NCBI RefSeq assembly: GCF_004331485.1 | Contig: NZ_SJKD01000003.1 | Span: 62,001 to 126,000, forward strand | Reading direction: 5' to 3' | DNA from: Kribbella capetownensis | GTDB taxonomy: Bacteria > Actinomycetota > Actinomycetes > Propionibacteriales > Kribbellaceae | Length of the DNA stretch: 64,000 nt | Shown here: in pieces, positions 52,854 to 62,172 of the stretch | Layout of the letters: every line of letters starts with the position of its first letter | Numbering within the stretch: position 1 is the first letter of the stretch | Notes under the pieces: generated by a model | Told to the model about the DNA's origin: nothing | The model's input: only the letters and a program-made list of their open reading frames with translations | The model's database searches: none | Translations under genes and position numbers: made by a program

Positions 52854-54434
52854 TTAAGCTTCGTCGGACGGTCTCCCCTGGTCGGCCTCCGGCTTCACCG
52901 GGGTGATCCGGCGGCCCTGGGCGTCGGTGCTGGGCAGCCGCGGCCGCGGACCCTGGAACCGGGTCCCGGCGCCACCCTCACGGGCCGAGAGCGGCTTCGC
53001 GATGTTCTCCAGCGACTTGCCTTCCGCGTCGACCCCGAAGAACCACGCGATCAGACCACCGATCAGCATCACGGCCGCACCGATGATGTACCCGACGGTC
53101 AGCGGACCGCGGGCCGGGTTGTCGCCCTCACCGATCAGCGAGGCGAACAGGAACGGCGCGATCACACCACCGGTCAGCTGCGAGATCGCGAAGAAGAACG
53201 AGATCGCCTGGCCACGCAGCTCGATCGGGAAGATCTCGCTCACCGTCAGGTAGGCCGACGACGCGCCGGCCGAGGCGAAGAAGAACACCACGCACCACAG
53301 CAGGGTCAGCGTGACCGCACTCAGCGCACCGGCGTTGAACAGCAGCGCGGTGATGAACAGCACCACGGCCGACACGGAGTACGTGCCGAGGATCATCTTG
53401 CGCCGGCCGATGGTGTCGAAGAAGTGGCCGAGCAGCAGCGGACCGGCCAGGTTGCCGATCGCGAACGGGAAGAAGTAGAGCGCGATGCTGGAGTCGTTCA
53501 GGCCGAAGTACGCCTTCAGGACCAGCGCGTAGGTGAAGAAGATCGCGTTGTAGAGGAACGCCTGCGTGACCATCATCGAGAAGCCGAGGAAGGACCGGCT
53601 GCGGTAGTCGCGCAGCATCACCCGGGCGATCTCGCGGTACGTCACCGGCGGGTAGTCGATCACGTTGATCGCCTCGTCGTCGGTCACCTCGCGCAGCTCG
53701 CCACCCTGCCGCCGGACCGTTTCCTCGATCTCGTCGACGGTCCGCTCGGCCTCCTCGACCCGGCCGTGCGTCATCAGCCAGCGCGGGCTCTCCGGGATGT
53801 GCCGGCGCAGGTAGATGATCATCAGGCCCATCACCGGACCGATCAGGAAGCACAGCCGCCAGCCCCACTCGATCGGGATGATGTCCTCGTTCAGGAAGAC
53901 CAGACCGACCGCAGATCCGATCAGCGCGCCGGCCCAGTAGGTGCCGTTGATGCCGATGTCGACCCGGCCGCGGAACTTCGACGGGATCAGCTCGTCGATC
54001 GCGGAGTTGATCGCGGCGTACTCGCCGCCGATACCCATACCGGCGATGAAGCGGAAGAACAGCAGCGAGTAGATGTCCCACGACAGGCCGGCCAGACCGG
54101 ACGCGACCAGGTAGACCATCAGCGTGATGATGAACAGGCTGCGCCGGCCCCATTTGTCGGTGAGCCGGCCGAAGACCAGCGCACCGACCACCTCACCGGC
54201 CAGGTAGACCGAGGCCATCAGGCCGACCTCGGACGTGGTCAGGTGCAGCGTCTCCGGCTCCTTGAGCACGTTCCCGACCAGCGAGACCAGCTGGATCTCG
54301 AGGCCGTCCAGGATCCAGGAGACGCCTAGTCCGACGACGATCATCCAGTGGAACCTGGTCCACGGCAGCCGGTCCATCCGGGCCGGCACGAGACTCGGTA
54401 TCGCTCTGCCTTCTTCCAGTGCGTGCTCGCTCAT
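52854..54434 (-). CDS. MFS transporter, sugar/metabolite:proton symporter type
   Basis: A 526-residue major facilitator with 12 segments. The typical loops FGRLTDKWGRRSLF and GHFFDTIGRRKMIL are seen, with FIAGMGIGGEYAAINSAIDE and FRGRVDIGINGTYW in the second half of the N domain. A hydrophilic C-terminal tail of ~60 residues follows the last helix. ATG at 54434 has GGAGGAG upstream. Two tandem palindromes precede it. cobQ follows after 9 nt. Substrate unknown; a cobalamin link is unproven. Confidence 0.88.
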   Translation of the reverse strand: MSEHALEEGRAIPSLVPARMDRLPWTRFHWMIVVGLGVSWILDGLEIQLVSLVGNVLKEPETLHLTTSEVGLMASVYLAGEVVGALVFGRLTDKWGRRSLFIITLMVYLVASGLAGLSWDIYSLLFFRFIAGMGIGGEYAAINSAIDELIPSKFRGRVDIGINGTYWAGALIGSAVGLVFLNEDIIPIEWGWRLCFLIGPVMGLMIIYLRRHIPESPRWLMTHGRVEEAERTVDEIEETVRRQGGELREVTDDEAINVIDYPPVTYREIARVMLRDYRSRSFLGFSMMVTQAFLYNAIFFTYALVLKAYFGLNDSSIALYFFPFAIGNLAGPLLLGHFFDTIGRRKMILGTYSVSAVVLFITALLFNAGALSAVTLTLLWCVVFFFASAGASSAYLTVSEIFPIELRGQAISFFFAISQLTGGVIAPFLFASLIGEGDNPARGPLTVGYIIGAAVMLIGGLIAWFFGVDAEGKSLENIAKPLSAREGGAGTRFQGPRPRLPSTDAQGRRITPVKPEADQGRPSDEA

Positions 54435-54450
54435 CCTGCTCCTCCCGAGC

Positions 54451-54482
54451 CCGTGGTGCCACGGTGTGTCCGGCCGGACACA
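54451..54482. promoter_or_regulatory. Two adjacent palindromes in the MFS leader
   Basis: CCGTGG-TG-CCACGG (54451-54464) directly abuts TGTGTCCGGCCGGACACA (54465-54482), both perfect. They lie 17-48 nt upstream of the MFS ATG. They could be operators or leader hairpins. Confidence 0.5.
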
Positions 54483-54570
54483 TCTGCAGAGCCCGTACCC
54501 CAGGGGTCACGAAGTCCAAACCCACGGTCACGCGGCACCGCCGCCGGGGGCGCTGGTTACAGTGGCGGAC

Positions 54571-54882
54571 ATGGAGAACGAGATCAGCGTCGTCGACGCC
54601 AAGGAGCGCAGCCGGTACGAGGCACTCGACACCGACGGCCACCTGATGGGATTCGTCGACTACAAGCTGCACCCGGGCGTGATCAGCTTCCTGCACGCCG
54701 AGACCCTGCCCGAGTTCCGCGGCCACGGTGTGGCCGGCCGGATCGCGTCGAAGTCCCTCGACGACGCCCGCGCCCTCGGCCTGCGGGTCAAGCCGGCGTG
54801 CCCGTTCTACCAGGACTATCTCCAGCAGCACACCGAGTACGCCGACCTGGTCCGCCGGCCGGGTGAGGAGGCAGCCAAGTGA
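54571..54882 (+). CDS. GNAT-type N-acetyltransferase (YjdJ-like, single domain)
   Basis: A 103-residue compact acetyltransferase of the GCN5-related YjdJ type: GHLMGFVDYKLHPGVISFLH, then the acetyl-CoA loop EFRGHGVAGRIA and KPACPFYQDYLQQH. ATG at 54571 is 7 nt after TACAGT (leaderless). It overlaps the next gene by 4 nt. Confidence 0.88.
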   Translation: MENEISVVDAKERSRYEALDTDGHLMGFVDYKLHPGVISFLHAETLPEFRGHGVAGRIASKSLDDARALGLRVKPACPFYQDYLQQHTEYADLVRRPGEEAAK

Positions 54883-55409
54883 CCGCACCAGTGCTGGGCA
54901 AGGTCGAGTGGCGCCCCGCTGCCGAGGTGCCGGAGCTCCTGGCCGCGCCGGTGCGTGACGCGCTCGGCGACCTTGCTGCCTACGCGGCCGCGATCGACCC
55001 GGGCCTGGCCGACACGGCCGCCTTCTGCGCGGAGTACGACGTACCGATGGAGGCGTCGGCAAACTGCGTGATCGTGCACGGCAAGCGCGCCGGGGAGTCG
55101 ACGTACGCCGCGGTGATGGTGCTGGCCACGGACCGGGCGGATGTGAACGGCGTGATCCGCAAGCACCTCGGCGTTCGGAAGATCTCCTTCGCGGCCCAGG
55201 ACGACGCGGTCAGCTCGACCGGCATGGAGTACGGCGGGATCACCCCGATCGGACTGCCGGCCGAGTGGCCGGTGCTGGTCGACGAGGCGGTCACCAAGGC
55301 CGGACCGGTCGTGATCGGCAGCGGGATCCGCGGCTCCAAGATCCTGCTGGACGGCGCCGACCTAGCCAAGTTGCCAGCAGCAACAGTGTTGGCGCTGGCA
55401 CAGGGCTAG
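54879..55409 (+). CDS. YbaK/ProX-type aminoacyl-tRNA deacylase domain protein
   Basis: A 176-residue YbaK-domain protein. It has ANCVIVHGKR with a likely Lys after the second strand, and the C-terminal YGGITPIGLPAEWPVLVDEAV signature. The family edits mischarged tRNA in trans. GTG at 54879 overlaps the GNAT stop, so the two are co-translated. Specific tRNA unknown. Confidence 0.86.
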   Translation: MTAPVLGKVEWRPAAEVPELLAAPVRDALGDLAAYAAAIDPGLADTAAFCAEYDVPMEASANCVIVHGKRAGESTYAAVMVLATDRADVNGVIRKHLGVRKISFAAQDDAVSSTGMEYGGITPIGLPAEWPVLVDEAVTKAGPVVIGSGIRGSKILLDGADLAKLPAATVLALAQG

Positions 55410-55431
55410 CGGCTGGACGGTTGGGGGTGCG

Positions 55432-56982
55432 ATGGAGCAGTACGACTGGCCGGCCGAGTACGCCGAGCTGACGGCTGCCGACCGGCGCAGCCCACTCCCA
55501 CCGGCCGACCTCGACCGGCTGGCGGTCGCCGCGTTCGTTCTCGGGCATGACGACGAGGTCGCCGGCTACCGGGAGCGCGCGTTCGAGGAGCATCTCGCCC
55601 GCGGTGAGGTCGACCTGGCGATCCGCAGCGCGTTCTGGCTCGGGTTCCACCTGATGGGTCGCGGCGAGTTCGCCCGGGCCGCCGGTTGGCGGGCCCGGGT
55701 CGAACGGATGATTCCGGCCGAGAACATCGAGCTGACCGGCATGTTCCTGCAGGCCGACGCGGCCACGCGGATGATGACCGGCGACCCCGTCACCGCACTC
55801 CCCCGGTTCGAACAGGCCCTCGAGCTCGCGACCGAACCGTCCGCGATCGCGTTGGCAGCGCTCGGCCGCGGCCGATGCCTGGAGATGCTCGGTCGGCGCA
55901 CCGAGGCGCTGACGGCACTGGACGAGACGATGGTGCACGTCACCGCCGGCCGGGTCGGCCCGGAGGTCGCTGGGATCGCCTACTGCGCCGTGATCGACCT
56001 GTGCATGCGGTTGTACGACGTACGCCGGGCGCAGGAGTGGACACACGCGCTGACGGGCTGGTGTGACCTGCAGTCCGGCCTGGTGCCGTACCGCGGTGTG
56101 TGTCTGGTGCATCGGGCGCAGATCCTGCAACTGCGCGGTGCGTGGTCCGAGGCGGCGGGCGCCGCAGAGGATGCTTGCCGGCGGCTGGCCCCGGGGGCAG
56201 TCGGGTCCGCGTGGTACCAGCTGGCGGAGCTCGCACGCCAACGCGGACGGTATGCGGAGGCCGACCAGGCGTATCAGCGAGCCGGCAGCGAGGGCGCCGA
56301 GGTGCAGCCAGGTCTGGCCAGGCTGCGGGCCGCACAGGGAAACCATGCGTCGGCGATCGCGGGGCTCGAACGAGCACTGGCCGAGGACCCGCTGGCTCCG
56401 ACCCGTCCGGCGCTTCTCGCGGCCAGGGTGGACCTGGCCGTCGACTGTGGTGATCTCGAGGCGGCGCGGAAGGCGGCTGCCGAGCTGAACGAGTTCGCCC
56501 GCGTCGACTCGCCGTACCTGGAGGCGCTGGCGGCGTACTGCGACGGGGCGGTCCGGGTTGCGGGTGACGATGCGCGTGGGGCGATGCCGCTGTTGCGGCG
56601 GGCCTGGATGTTGTGGCAGGAGCTGGAGATGCCGTACGAGGCCGCGCGGACCCGGGTGCTGGTCGGGCGGGCGTGTGGCGCGCTCGGCGATGGTGATGCG
56701 GAGCAGATGGAGCTCGCGAGTGCCCGGGCAGCGTTCGAACAGCTCGGGGCACTGGCCGACCTGGCAGCACTCGAGGGCACCGGTCAGACCGGCGGGCTGA
56801 GTCCGCGGGAGTTGGAGGTCCTGCGGCTGCTGGCCACGGGCATCACCAACCGGGCGGTCGGTGAGCAGCTGTTCCTCAGCGAGCGGACCGTCGCCCGGCA
56901 CGTGAGCAACATCTTCGGCAAGCTCGGCGTCTCCAGCCGGGCCGCGGCCACGGCGTACGCCTATGAGAAGGGCCTGGTCTGA
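55432..56982 (+). CDS. LuxR-family regulator with TPR-like N-terminal region
   Basis: A 516-residue protein. The first ~430 residues are repeated helical pairs typical of TPR/MalT-like arrays without a P-loop. The C-terminal ~65 residues are a LuxR helix-turn-helix (LSPRELEVLRLLATGITNRAVGEQL; SERTVARHVSNIFGKLGV). ATG at 55432 has GGGGGT nearby. Target genes unknown; the flavin monooxygenase downstream is a candidate. Confidence 0.88.
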   Translation: MEQYDWPAEYAELTAADRRSPLPPADLDRLAVAAFVLGHDDEVAGYRERAFEEHLARGEVDLAIRSAFWLGFHLMGRGEFARAAGWRARVERMIPAENIELTGMFLQADAATRMMTGDPVTALPRFEQALELATEPSAIALAALGRGRCLEMLGRRTEALTALDETMVHVTAGRVGPEVAGIAYCAVIDLCMRLYDVRRAQEWTHALTGWCDLQSGLVPYRGVCLVHRAQILQLRGAWSEAAGAAEDACRRLAPGAVGSAWYQLAELARQRGRYAEADQAYQRAGSEGAEVQPGLARLRAAQGNHASAIAGLERALAEDPLAPTRPALLAARVDLAVDCGDLEAARKAAAELNEFARVDSPYLEALAAYCDGAVRVAGDDARGAMPLLRRAWMLWQELEMPYEAARTRVLVGRACGALGDGDAEQMELASARAAFEQLGALADLAALEGTGQTGGLSPRELEVLRLLATGITNRAVGEQLFLSERTVARHVSNIFGKLGVSSRAAATAYAYEKGLV

Positions 56983-57091
56983 CTGGGTAGAAATGACCAG
57001 TCCGCTGCGCCGTGCTTGGCGTGGTCGGTCGATGTGGCGGCACGGTCCGCGGTCCTACGTTGAGCCGAACGAACGGCACAAGGGGGCTGGG

Positions 57092-58186
57092 ATGAACAGG
57101 TTCGGGACTGTGGTGATCGGCGGCGGACAAGCCGGTCTGGTGATGGGCTACCACCTGCGGCGGCGGGGTGAGGACTTCGTGATCCTCGAAGGGCATCCGC
57201 GGGTCGGTGACTCGTGGCGACGACGATACGACTCACTGCGGCTGTTCAGTCCGCCGCGGTACGCGAGTCTGCCCGGTCTGCCGATCCCGGTGGACGACTG
57301 CCCGACGCGGGACGAGATGGGCGACTACCTCGAGCAGTACGCCGCTCACTTCGAGCTGCCCGTGCGGACCGGCGTACTGGTGACACGGGTGTCGCGTGAC
57401 GCCGAGGGTTTCCGGGTGGAGACCGACGACGGCGAGTTCCTGGCCGATCAGGTGATCGTGGCCGGCGGATCGCACACGGTGCCGCGGCGGCCGGCGTTCG
57501 CGAGTGAACTCGACCCGGCGATCCGGCAACTGCACTCGCTCGAGTACCGCAGCCCGGAACAATTTGCCGACGGCACCGTTCTGGTGGTCGGCGCCGCGAA
57601 CTCCGGCACCGACATCGCGTTGGAGGCCGCCAAGACCCACCGCACCCTGCTGGCCGGGCGGCATCCGGGGCAGGTCCCGGTCGACATCGACTCGTGGCGC
57701 GGGCACCTGATGGTGCCGGTCGTGATGTTCGTCTTCCGGCACGTCCTGACCCGTCGTACGCCGCTGGGCCGCAACGCGATCGCCGCGATGGAAGGGCATG
57801 GCGTCAACCTCGTGCGCAACAAGCTCGCGCACCTCGAGGCGGCCGGCGTCCAGCAGCTGGGCCGGATCGAGGGGGTCCGCGACGGGCAGCCGACGACCGC
57901 GGACGGCGAGGTACTGACCGACGTAGGGACCGTCGTGTGGTGCACCGGTTCGGACCCGGACCACAGCTTCCTCGACCTGCCTGTCTTCGAGGGCGGCCGG
58001 GTGCGGCACGAACGCGGCATCGCGACCGGTGAGCCCGGGTTGATGTTCCTCGGGCTCGACTTCCAGTTCGCTGTCGCGTCAGCGACCATCCAGGGGCTGG
58101 ACCGGGATGCCCGGTATCTGCTACGGCAGCTGCGTCAAAACGCCCTTCGGGGTGCCAGTCGGCCCGTTACCGTGGACAGGCGGTAG
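57092..58186 (+). CDS. Flavin-containing monooxygenase-like NAD(P)/FAD protein
   Basis: A 364-residue two-dinucleotide-domain protein. The FAD site is VVIGGGQAGLVMGYHLRRRG; the flexible DSWRRRYDSLRLFSPPRY region follows; the NADP site is VLVVGAANSGTDIALEAA. It resembles indole-pyruvate or arsenic-type monooxygenases. ATG at 57092 has AAGGGGG 6 nt upstream; the frame to 56963 overlaps the LuxR gene and is rejected. A TACGTT -10 candidate is at 57056-57061. Substrate unknown. Confidence 0.88.
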   Translation: MNRFGTVVIGGGQAGLVMGYHLRRRGEDFVILEGHPRVGDSWRRRYDSLRLFSPPRYASLPGLPIPVDDCPTRDEMGDYLEQYAAHFELPVRTGVLVTRVSRDAEGFRVETDDGEFLADQVIVAGGSHTVPRRPAFASELDPAIRQLHSLEYRSPEQFADGTVLVVGAANSGTDIALEAAKTHRTLLAGRHPGQVPVDIDSWRGHLMVPVVMFVFRHVLTRRTPLGRNAIAAMEGHGVNLVRNKLAHLEAAGVQQLGRIEGVRDGQPTTADGEVLTDVGTVVWCTGSDPDHSFLDLPVFEGGRVRHERGIATGEPGLMFLGLDFQFAVASATIQGLDRDARYLLRQLRQNALRGASRPVTVDRR

Positions 58187-58200
58187 CATCGCGGGCTGAA

Positions 58201-59130
58201 ATGGGTGAGTGGACGGGTGCCGGGTTCCCCTCGCAACCCCGGAGCGAGGGCGTGGGTGAGTCAGTGACAGTGGCTGGTGGCGAGGGCGGGCCGACCGCCC
58301 TCCGGATCATGCTGGGCGGACAACTGCGGCGGATGCGGGAGTCGGTCGGGATCAGTCGCGCCGATGCGGGCTGGCAGATCCGTGCCTCGGAGTCCAAGGT
58401 CAGCCGGATGGAACTCGGGCGCGTCGGGTTCAAGGAGCGCGACGTCAACGACCTGCTCGGGCTTTACGGCATGGACGACGCGGAGGAACGCAACCGGCTG
58501 ATGGAACTGGCCCGGGCCGCGAACAACCCCGGCTGGTGGTCCCGGTACGGCGACGTGATGCCGAGCTGGTTCAACAACTACGTCGGGCTCGAGGTCGCGG
58601 CCACGCTGATCCGGACCTACGAGGTGATGTTCGTCCCCGGGCTGCTGCAGACCGAGGAGTATGCCCGGGCCGTCGTTCAGCTGGGCAAGTCGTTCCTGCC
58701 CGGCGACGAGGTCGAGCAGCGGGTCTCGCTGCGGGTGACCCGGCAGCAGATCCTGACCCGGCTGAATCCGGCCCGGCTGTGGGTGGTCATCGACGAGTCG
58801 GTGCTGCACCGGCCGGTCGGCGGCGAGGCGATCCTGCGGGCCCAGATCGAGCACCTGATCATGTGGGCGCAGCAGCCCAACATCACCTTGCAGATCATGC
58901 CGTTCAGCAGTGTCGGGTATCCCGGCACCGGCGGCGCGTTCAGCCTGCTGCGGTTCCCCGACGGGGACCTGCCGGACATCGTCTACATCGAGCACGCGGC
59001 CAGCGCGCTCTACCTGGACAAGCTCGAAGAGGTCGACGAGTACGTCGCGATCATGGAGGCACTCACGATCGCGGCGGCGCCGGTCTCGGCGACCGAGAGC
59101 CTCCTGAAGGAAGCCCTCGCCCGCCTCTGA
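58201..59130 (+). CDS. Scr1/DUF5753-type helix-turn-helix regulator
   Basis: A 309-residue actinobacterial XRE-like protein. The HTH is at ~35-95 ([35 protein letters not shown]), followed by the DUF5753 effector domain ([35 protein letters not shown]). TAGCAT at 58184-58189 would start transcription a few bases before ATG 58201; a GTG at 58258 is an alternative. The small DUF397 partner often found next to such genes is not seen. Confidence 0.88.
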   Translation: MGEWTGAGFPSQPRSEGVGESVTVAGGEGGPTALRIMLGGQLRRMRESVGISRADAGWQIRASESKVSRMELGRVGFKERDVNDLLGLYGMDDAEERNRLMELARAANNPGWWSRYGDVMPSWFNNYVGLEVAATLIRTYEVMFVPGLLQTEEYARAVVQLGKSFLPGDEVEQRVSLRVTRQQILTRLNPARLWVVIDESVLHRPVGGEAILRAQIEHLIMWAQQPNITLQIMPFSSVGYPGTGGAFSLLRFPDGDLPDIVYIEHAASALYLDKLEEVDEYVAIMEALTIAAAPVSATESLLKEALARL

Positions 59131-59133
59131 TCG

Positions 59134-59565
<432 letters not shown>

Positions 59566-59587
59566 ATCTGTCGTTCTCCTAAGTCGT

Positions 59588-60541
59588 TCAGCGAGTGGGG
59601 TCGAGCACGAGCTTGCCGACGGTGCGGCGGGCTCGCAGGTCTTCGTGGGCGGTCGCCACGTCGGACAGCGCGTAGTCGCCGCCGACGATCGAGGTGAGCT
59701 TGCCGCTGGCCGTCAGGTCGAACAGCTCGGTCAGCGGACCGCCGACCGCGGCGGGATCACGCAGGCAGTCGACCAGCCAGAACCCGGCGATGGTCTTCGA
59801 GCCCTTCATCAGCCGGCCCGGGTCGATCGCCGCGGCGGCCTGCCGGGACGCGGCACCGAAGGTGACCAGCCGGCCGAACGGCGCCAGTGCCGCGAACGAC
59901 TCGTCGAACGTCGGCCCGCCGACCATCTCCAGCACGATGTCGACCGGCTTGCCGCCGTTCGCCGCGATGATCCGGTCCTTCAGACCTTCCGGCGTACCGT
60001 CGATGGCGGCGTCCGCACCGAGCTCGAGGGTCTGGTTGCGCTTCTCCTCCGAGGACGCGGTCGCGATCACTCGGCCGGCGCCCCACAACTTCGCGAGCTG
60101 CACGGCCAGTGAGCCGACACCACCGGCACCGGCGTGCACCAGCACGGACTCGCCGGGTGCCATGTGGGTCATGGTCTTGAGCAGATGCCAGGCCGTGGTC
60201 CCCTGGACCACCAGTGCGAGTGCCGCCCCGTCACTGACACCTTCGGGTACGTCGAACGCCACCGCGGCGTGCGCGACTGCCTTCTCGGCGTAGCCGCCGG
60301 AGCCGACCAGCGCGACCACCCGGCGACCGTCGGGAGTGTGTCCGACCACCTCACCACCCGGGGTCAGCGGCAGCTGCGCCTTCGACAGGTAGCTGTTCTC
60401 GACCTGATGCGTGTCCGCGTAGTTGATACCCGCGCGGTCCACCGTGATCAGGAGCTGCCCATCGCCGGCCACCGGATCCGGAACGTCGCTGACCTTCAGC
60501 ACCTCAGGTCCGCCGAACTCGGCGATCTGTATCGCTCGCAC
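59588..60541 (-). CDS. NADPH:quinone oxidoreductase, zinc-type dehydrogenase superfamily
   Basis: A 317-residue medium-chain reductase without the zinc-binding residues of alcohol dehydrogenases. It has GINYADTHQV, the GAGGVGSLAVQLA nucleotide site, and VLEMVGGPTFDESF. GTG at 60541 has AGGGAG upstream. Divergent from a TetR regulator with overlapping promoters, so it is likely repressed by it. Forms a redox-stress unit with ohr. Confidence 0.93.
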   Translation of the reverse strand: MRAIQIAEFGGPEVLKVSDVPDPVAGDGQLLITVDRAGINYADTHQVENSYLSKAQLPLTPGGEVVGHTPDGRRVVALVGSGGYAEKAVAHAAVAFDVPEGVSDGAALALVVQGTTAWHLLKTMTHMAPGESVLVHAGAGGVGSLAVQLAKLWGAGRVIATASSEEKRNQTLELGADAAIDGTPEGLKDRIIAANGGKPVDIVLEMVGGPTFDESFAALAPFGRLVTFGAASRQAAAAIDPGRLMKGSKTIAGFWLVDCLRDPAAVGGPLTELFDLTASGKLTSIVGGDYALSDVATAHEDLRARRTVGKLVLDPTR

Positions 60542-60558
60542 GTTCTCCCTGCCTTCCG

Positions 60559-60607
60559 TTGTCCGCTCGATACGCCGTACTATACACTGTACGTTAACTG
60601 CTTCCAA
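60559..60607. promoter_or_regulatory. Overlapping divergent promoters and TetR operator
   Basis: Plus: TTGTCC (60559-60564), 16 nt, TATACA (60581-60586). Minus: TTGGAA (60602-60607), 17 nt, TATAGT (60579-60584). The two -10 elements overlap. CGTAC-N8-GTACG (60576-60593) centres on them and is the likely TetR site. Confidence 0.7.
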
Positions 60608-60619
60608 GGAGGGATCGAG

Positions 60620-61270
60620 ATGGGCCGGACACCGCGCAACACGCTCAGCTCCGAGCTGATCGTCCGGACCGCATTCGAGCTGATGGAGTCCAAGGGGACC
60701 GACGCGTTCAGCCTGCGCGGCGTGGCCGCCGAGCTCGGGGTCGGCCCGATGGCGCTCTATACCTACTTCCGCAACAAGGACGACCTGTACGACGCTGTCC
60801 GCGACCACCTGATGGGTCTGCTGCCCGCCGTACCGCAGGACGTGTCGTGGCCGGATCAGGTCCGGGCGGTGTGCCGAGGGCTGCGGCTGCTGATGCTCCA
60901 GCATCCTTGCCTTGCGCAACTACTCGCGAGCCGGCCGCTGGCCGGGCACGAGACGGCCCGGGTGGCCGAGGGTCTGCTCGGCGTACTGCGCGCCGCCGGG
61001 TTCGATCCGGAGACGGCCGCGCGGACTCATACCACGCTGTTCACGTACGTGCTCGGGGCAACGTCGTGGGAGATCCAGATGGCGGCCGAGCGCCGCGATC
61101 CGGAGGCATGGCGGCGACTCCGGACGACGATGGAGTCACTCTCGGCGCGGGACTTCCCGACGGTCGTCGAACTGGCACCGGAGCTGTCCCGGACGACGGG
61201 TGGCGACGAGCAGTTCGACTACGGCCTCGACCTGCTGCTCGAGGGGCTGCGGGTCAGAACACCATCGTGA
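60620..61270 (+). CDS. TetR/AcrR-family repressor
   Basis: A 216-residue regulator. The N-terminal HTH has AFELMESKGTDAFSLRGVAAEL and MALYTYFRNKDDLYDAV; a helical ligand-binding domain follows. ATG at 60620 has a perfect AAGGAGGG site. The frame upstream to 60134 is antisense to the reductase. Controls the divergent quinone oxidoreductase operon by position. Its 3' end overlaps the convergent TauE gene by 17 nt. Confidence 0.93.
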   Translation: MGRTPRNTLSSELIVRTAFELMESKGTDAFSLRGVAAELGVGPMALYTYFRNKDDLYDAVRDHLMGLLPAVPQDVSWPDQVRAVCRGLRLLMLQHPCLAQLLASRPLAGHETARVAEGLLGVLRAAGFDPETAARTHTTLFTYVLGATSWEIQMAAERRDPEAWRRLRTTMESLSARDFPTVVELAPELSRTTGGDEQFDYGLDLLLEGLRVRTPS

Positions 61271-62000
61271 CGATGGCAAGAATCCCGATGCAGACGATCA
61301 GCACGCGCAACGCGATCGGCGGCAGCTTGCGGCCGTAGCGGGCGCCGAGGAAACCGCCGATCGTCGAGCCGACCGCGATCAGCGCGGCGGCCAGCCAGTC
61401 GACGTCGGCGACGATGATGAACAGCACCGCGGCGACCGTGTTCACGACGGTGGCGAGGACGTTCTTCAGACCGTTCATCCGCTGCAGGTTCGAATCCAGG
61501 CCGAGGCCGAGGATCGCCATCAGCAGGACGCCTTGCGCGGCACCGAAGTACCCGCCGTAGATGCCGGTGGCAAAGACCGCGGGGATCACCCACCAGGCAC
61601 CGCGATGGGCGTGCGACGGCACGCTGATCCACTTCGACAACCAGGGCTGGAAGGCGACCAGCAGACAGCCGAGCAAGATCAGCACCGGGACGATGGCATG
61701 GAACGCGGAGTCGGGCAGGGTGAGCAGCAGCACTCCCCCGACGACGCCGCCGAGCAGCGAGGCCGGGATCAGCCGGATCATCCGGCCGCGCTGGCCTTCC
61801 AGCTCACGGCGATAGCCGATCGCGCCGGCTGCCGTACCGGGAGAAAGGCCGACACTGTTGCTGACGTTGGCCAGCACCGGCGGAATTCCCACGGCCAGCA
61901 GGGCGGGAAACGTCAGCAGCGTGCCCGACCCCACCACAGCGTTGATCGTGCCCGCGCCCATCCCCGCCACCAAGACGAACAGCGCCTCGAACCATGTCAT
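61254..62000 (-). CDS. TauE/SafE-family sulfite/sulfonate exporter
   Basis: A 248-residue membrane protein with about eight helices and the duplicated TauE motif: GAGTINAVVGSGTLLTFPAL near the N terminus and GIYGGYFGAAQGVLLMAIL in the middle. It exports small anions or sulfonates. A TAAAGT -10-like element lies 9 nt before the ATG. Substrate not shown by sequence. Confidence 0.92.
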   Translation of the reverse strand: MTWFEALFVLVAGMGAGTINAVVGSGTLLTFPALLAVGIPPVLANVSNSVGLSPGTAAGAIGYRRELEGQRGRMIRLIPASLLGGVVGGVLLLTLPDSAFHAIVPVLILLGCLLVAFQPWLSKWISVPSHAHRGAWWVIPAVFATGIYGGYFGAAQGVLLMAILGLGLDSNLQRMNGLKNVLATVVNTVAAVLFIIVADVDWLAAALIAVGSTIGGFLGARYGRKLPPIALRVLIVCIGILAIVTMVF

Positions 62001-62123
62001 CGCTGCCAGACTTTACGCACCTGACCGGCGGTCGCGCTCATCGGTCCGTCCGTTGAGCAGTCAGGATCCGATCGTTCCAGCAGAGGACGAAGCCTCGCGC
62101 CAGGATCCACGGACCGAGGCTAG

Positions 62124-62160
62124 GACAGGGCCTCCCCGGACGTACGGGGAAGGCCCTGTC
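62124..62160 (-). terminator. Terminator of the SPFH operon
   Basis: GACAGGGCC at 62124-62132 pairs with GGCCCTGTC at 62152-62160, extended by TCCCCG/CGGGGA with one bulged base; 6-nt loop. It lies 13 nt past the SPFH stop on the minus strand. Confidence 0.75.
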
Positions 62161-62172
62161 GACGGTTGCTGC

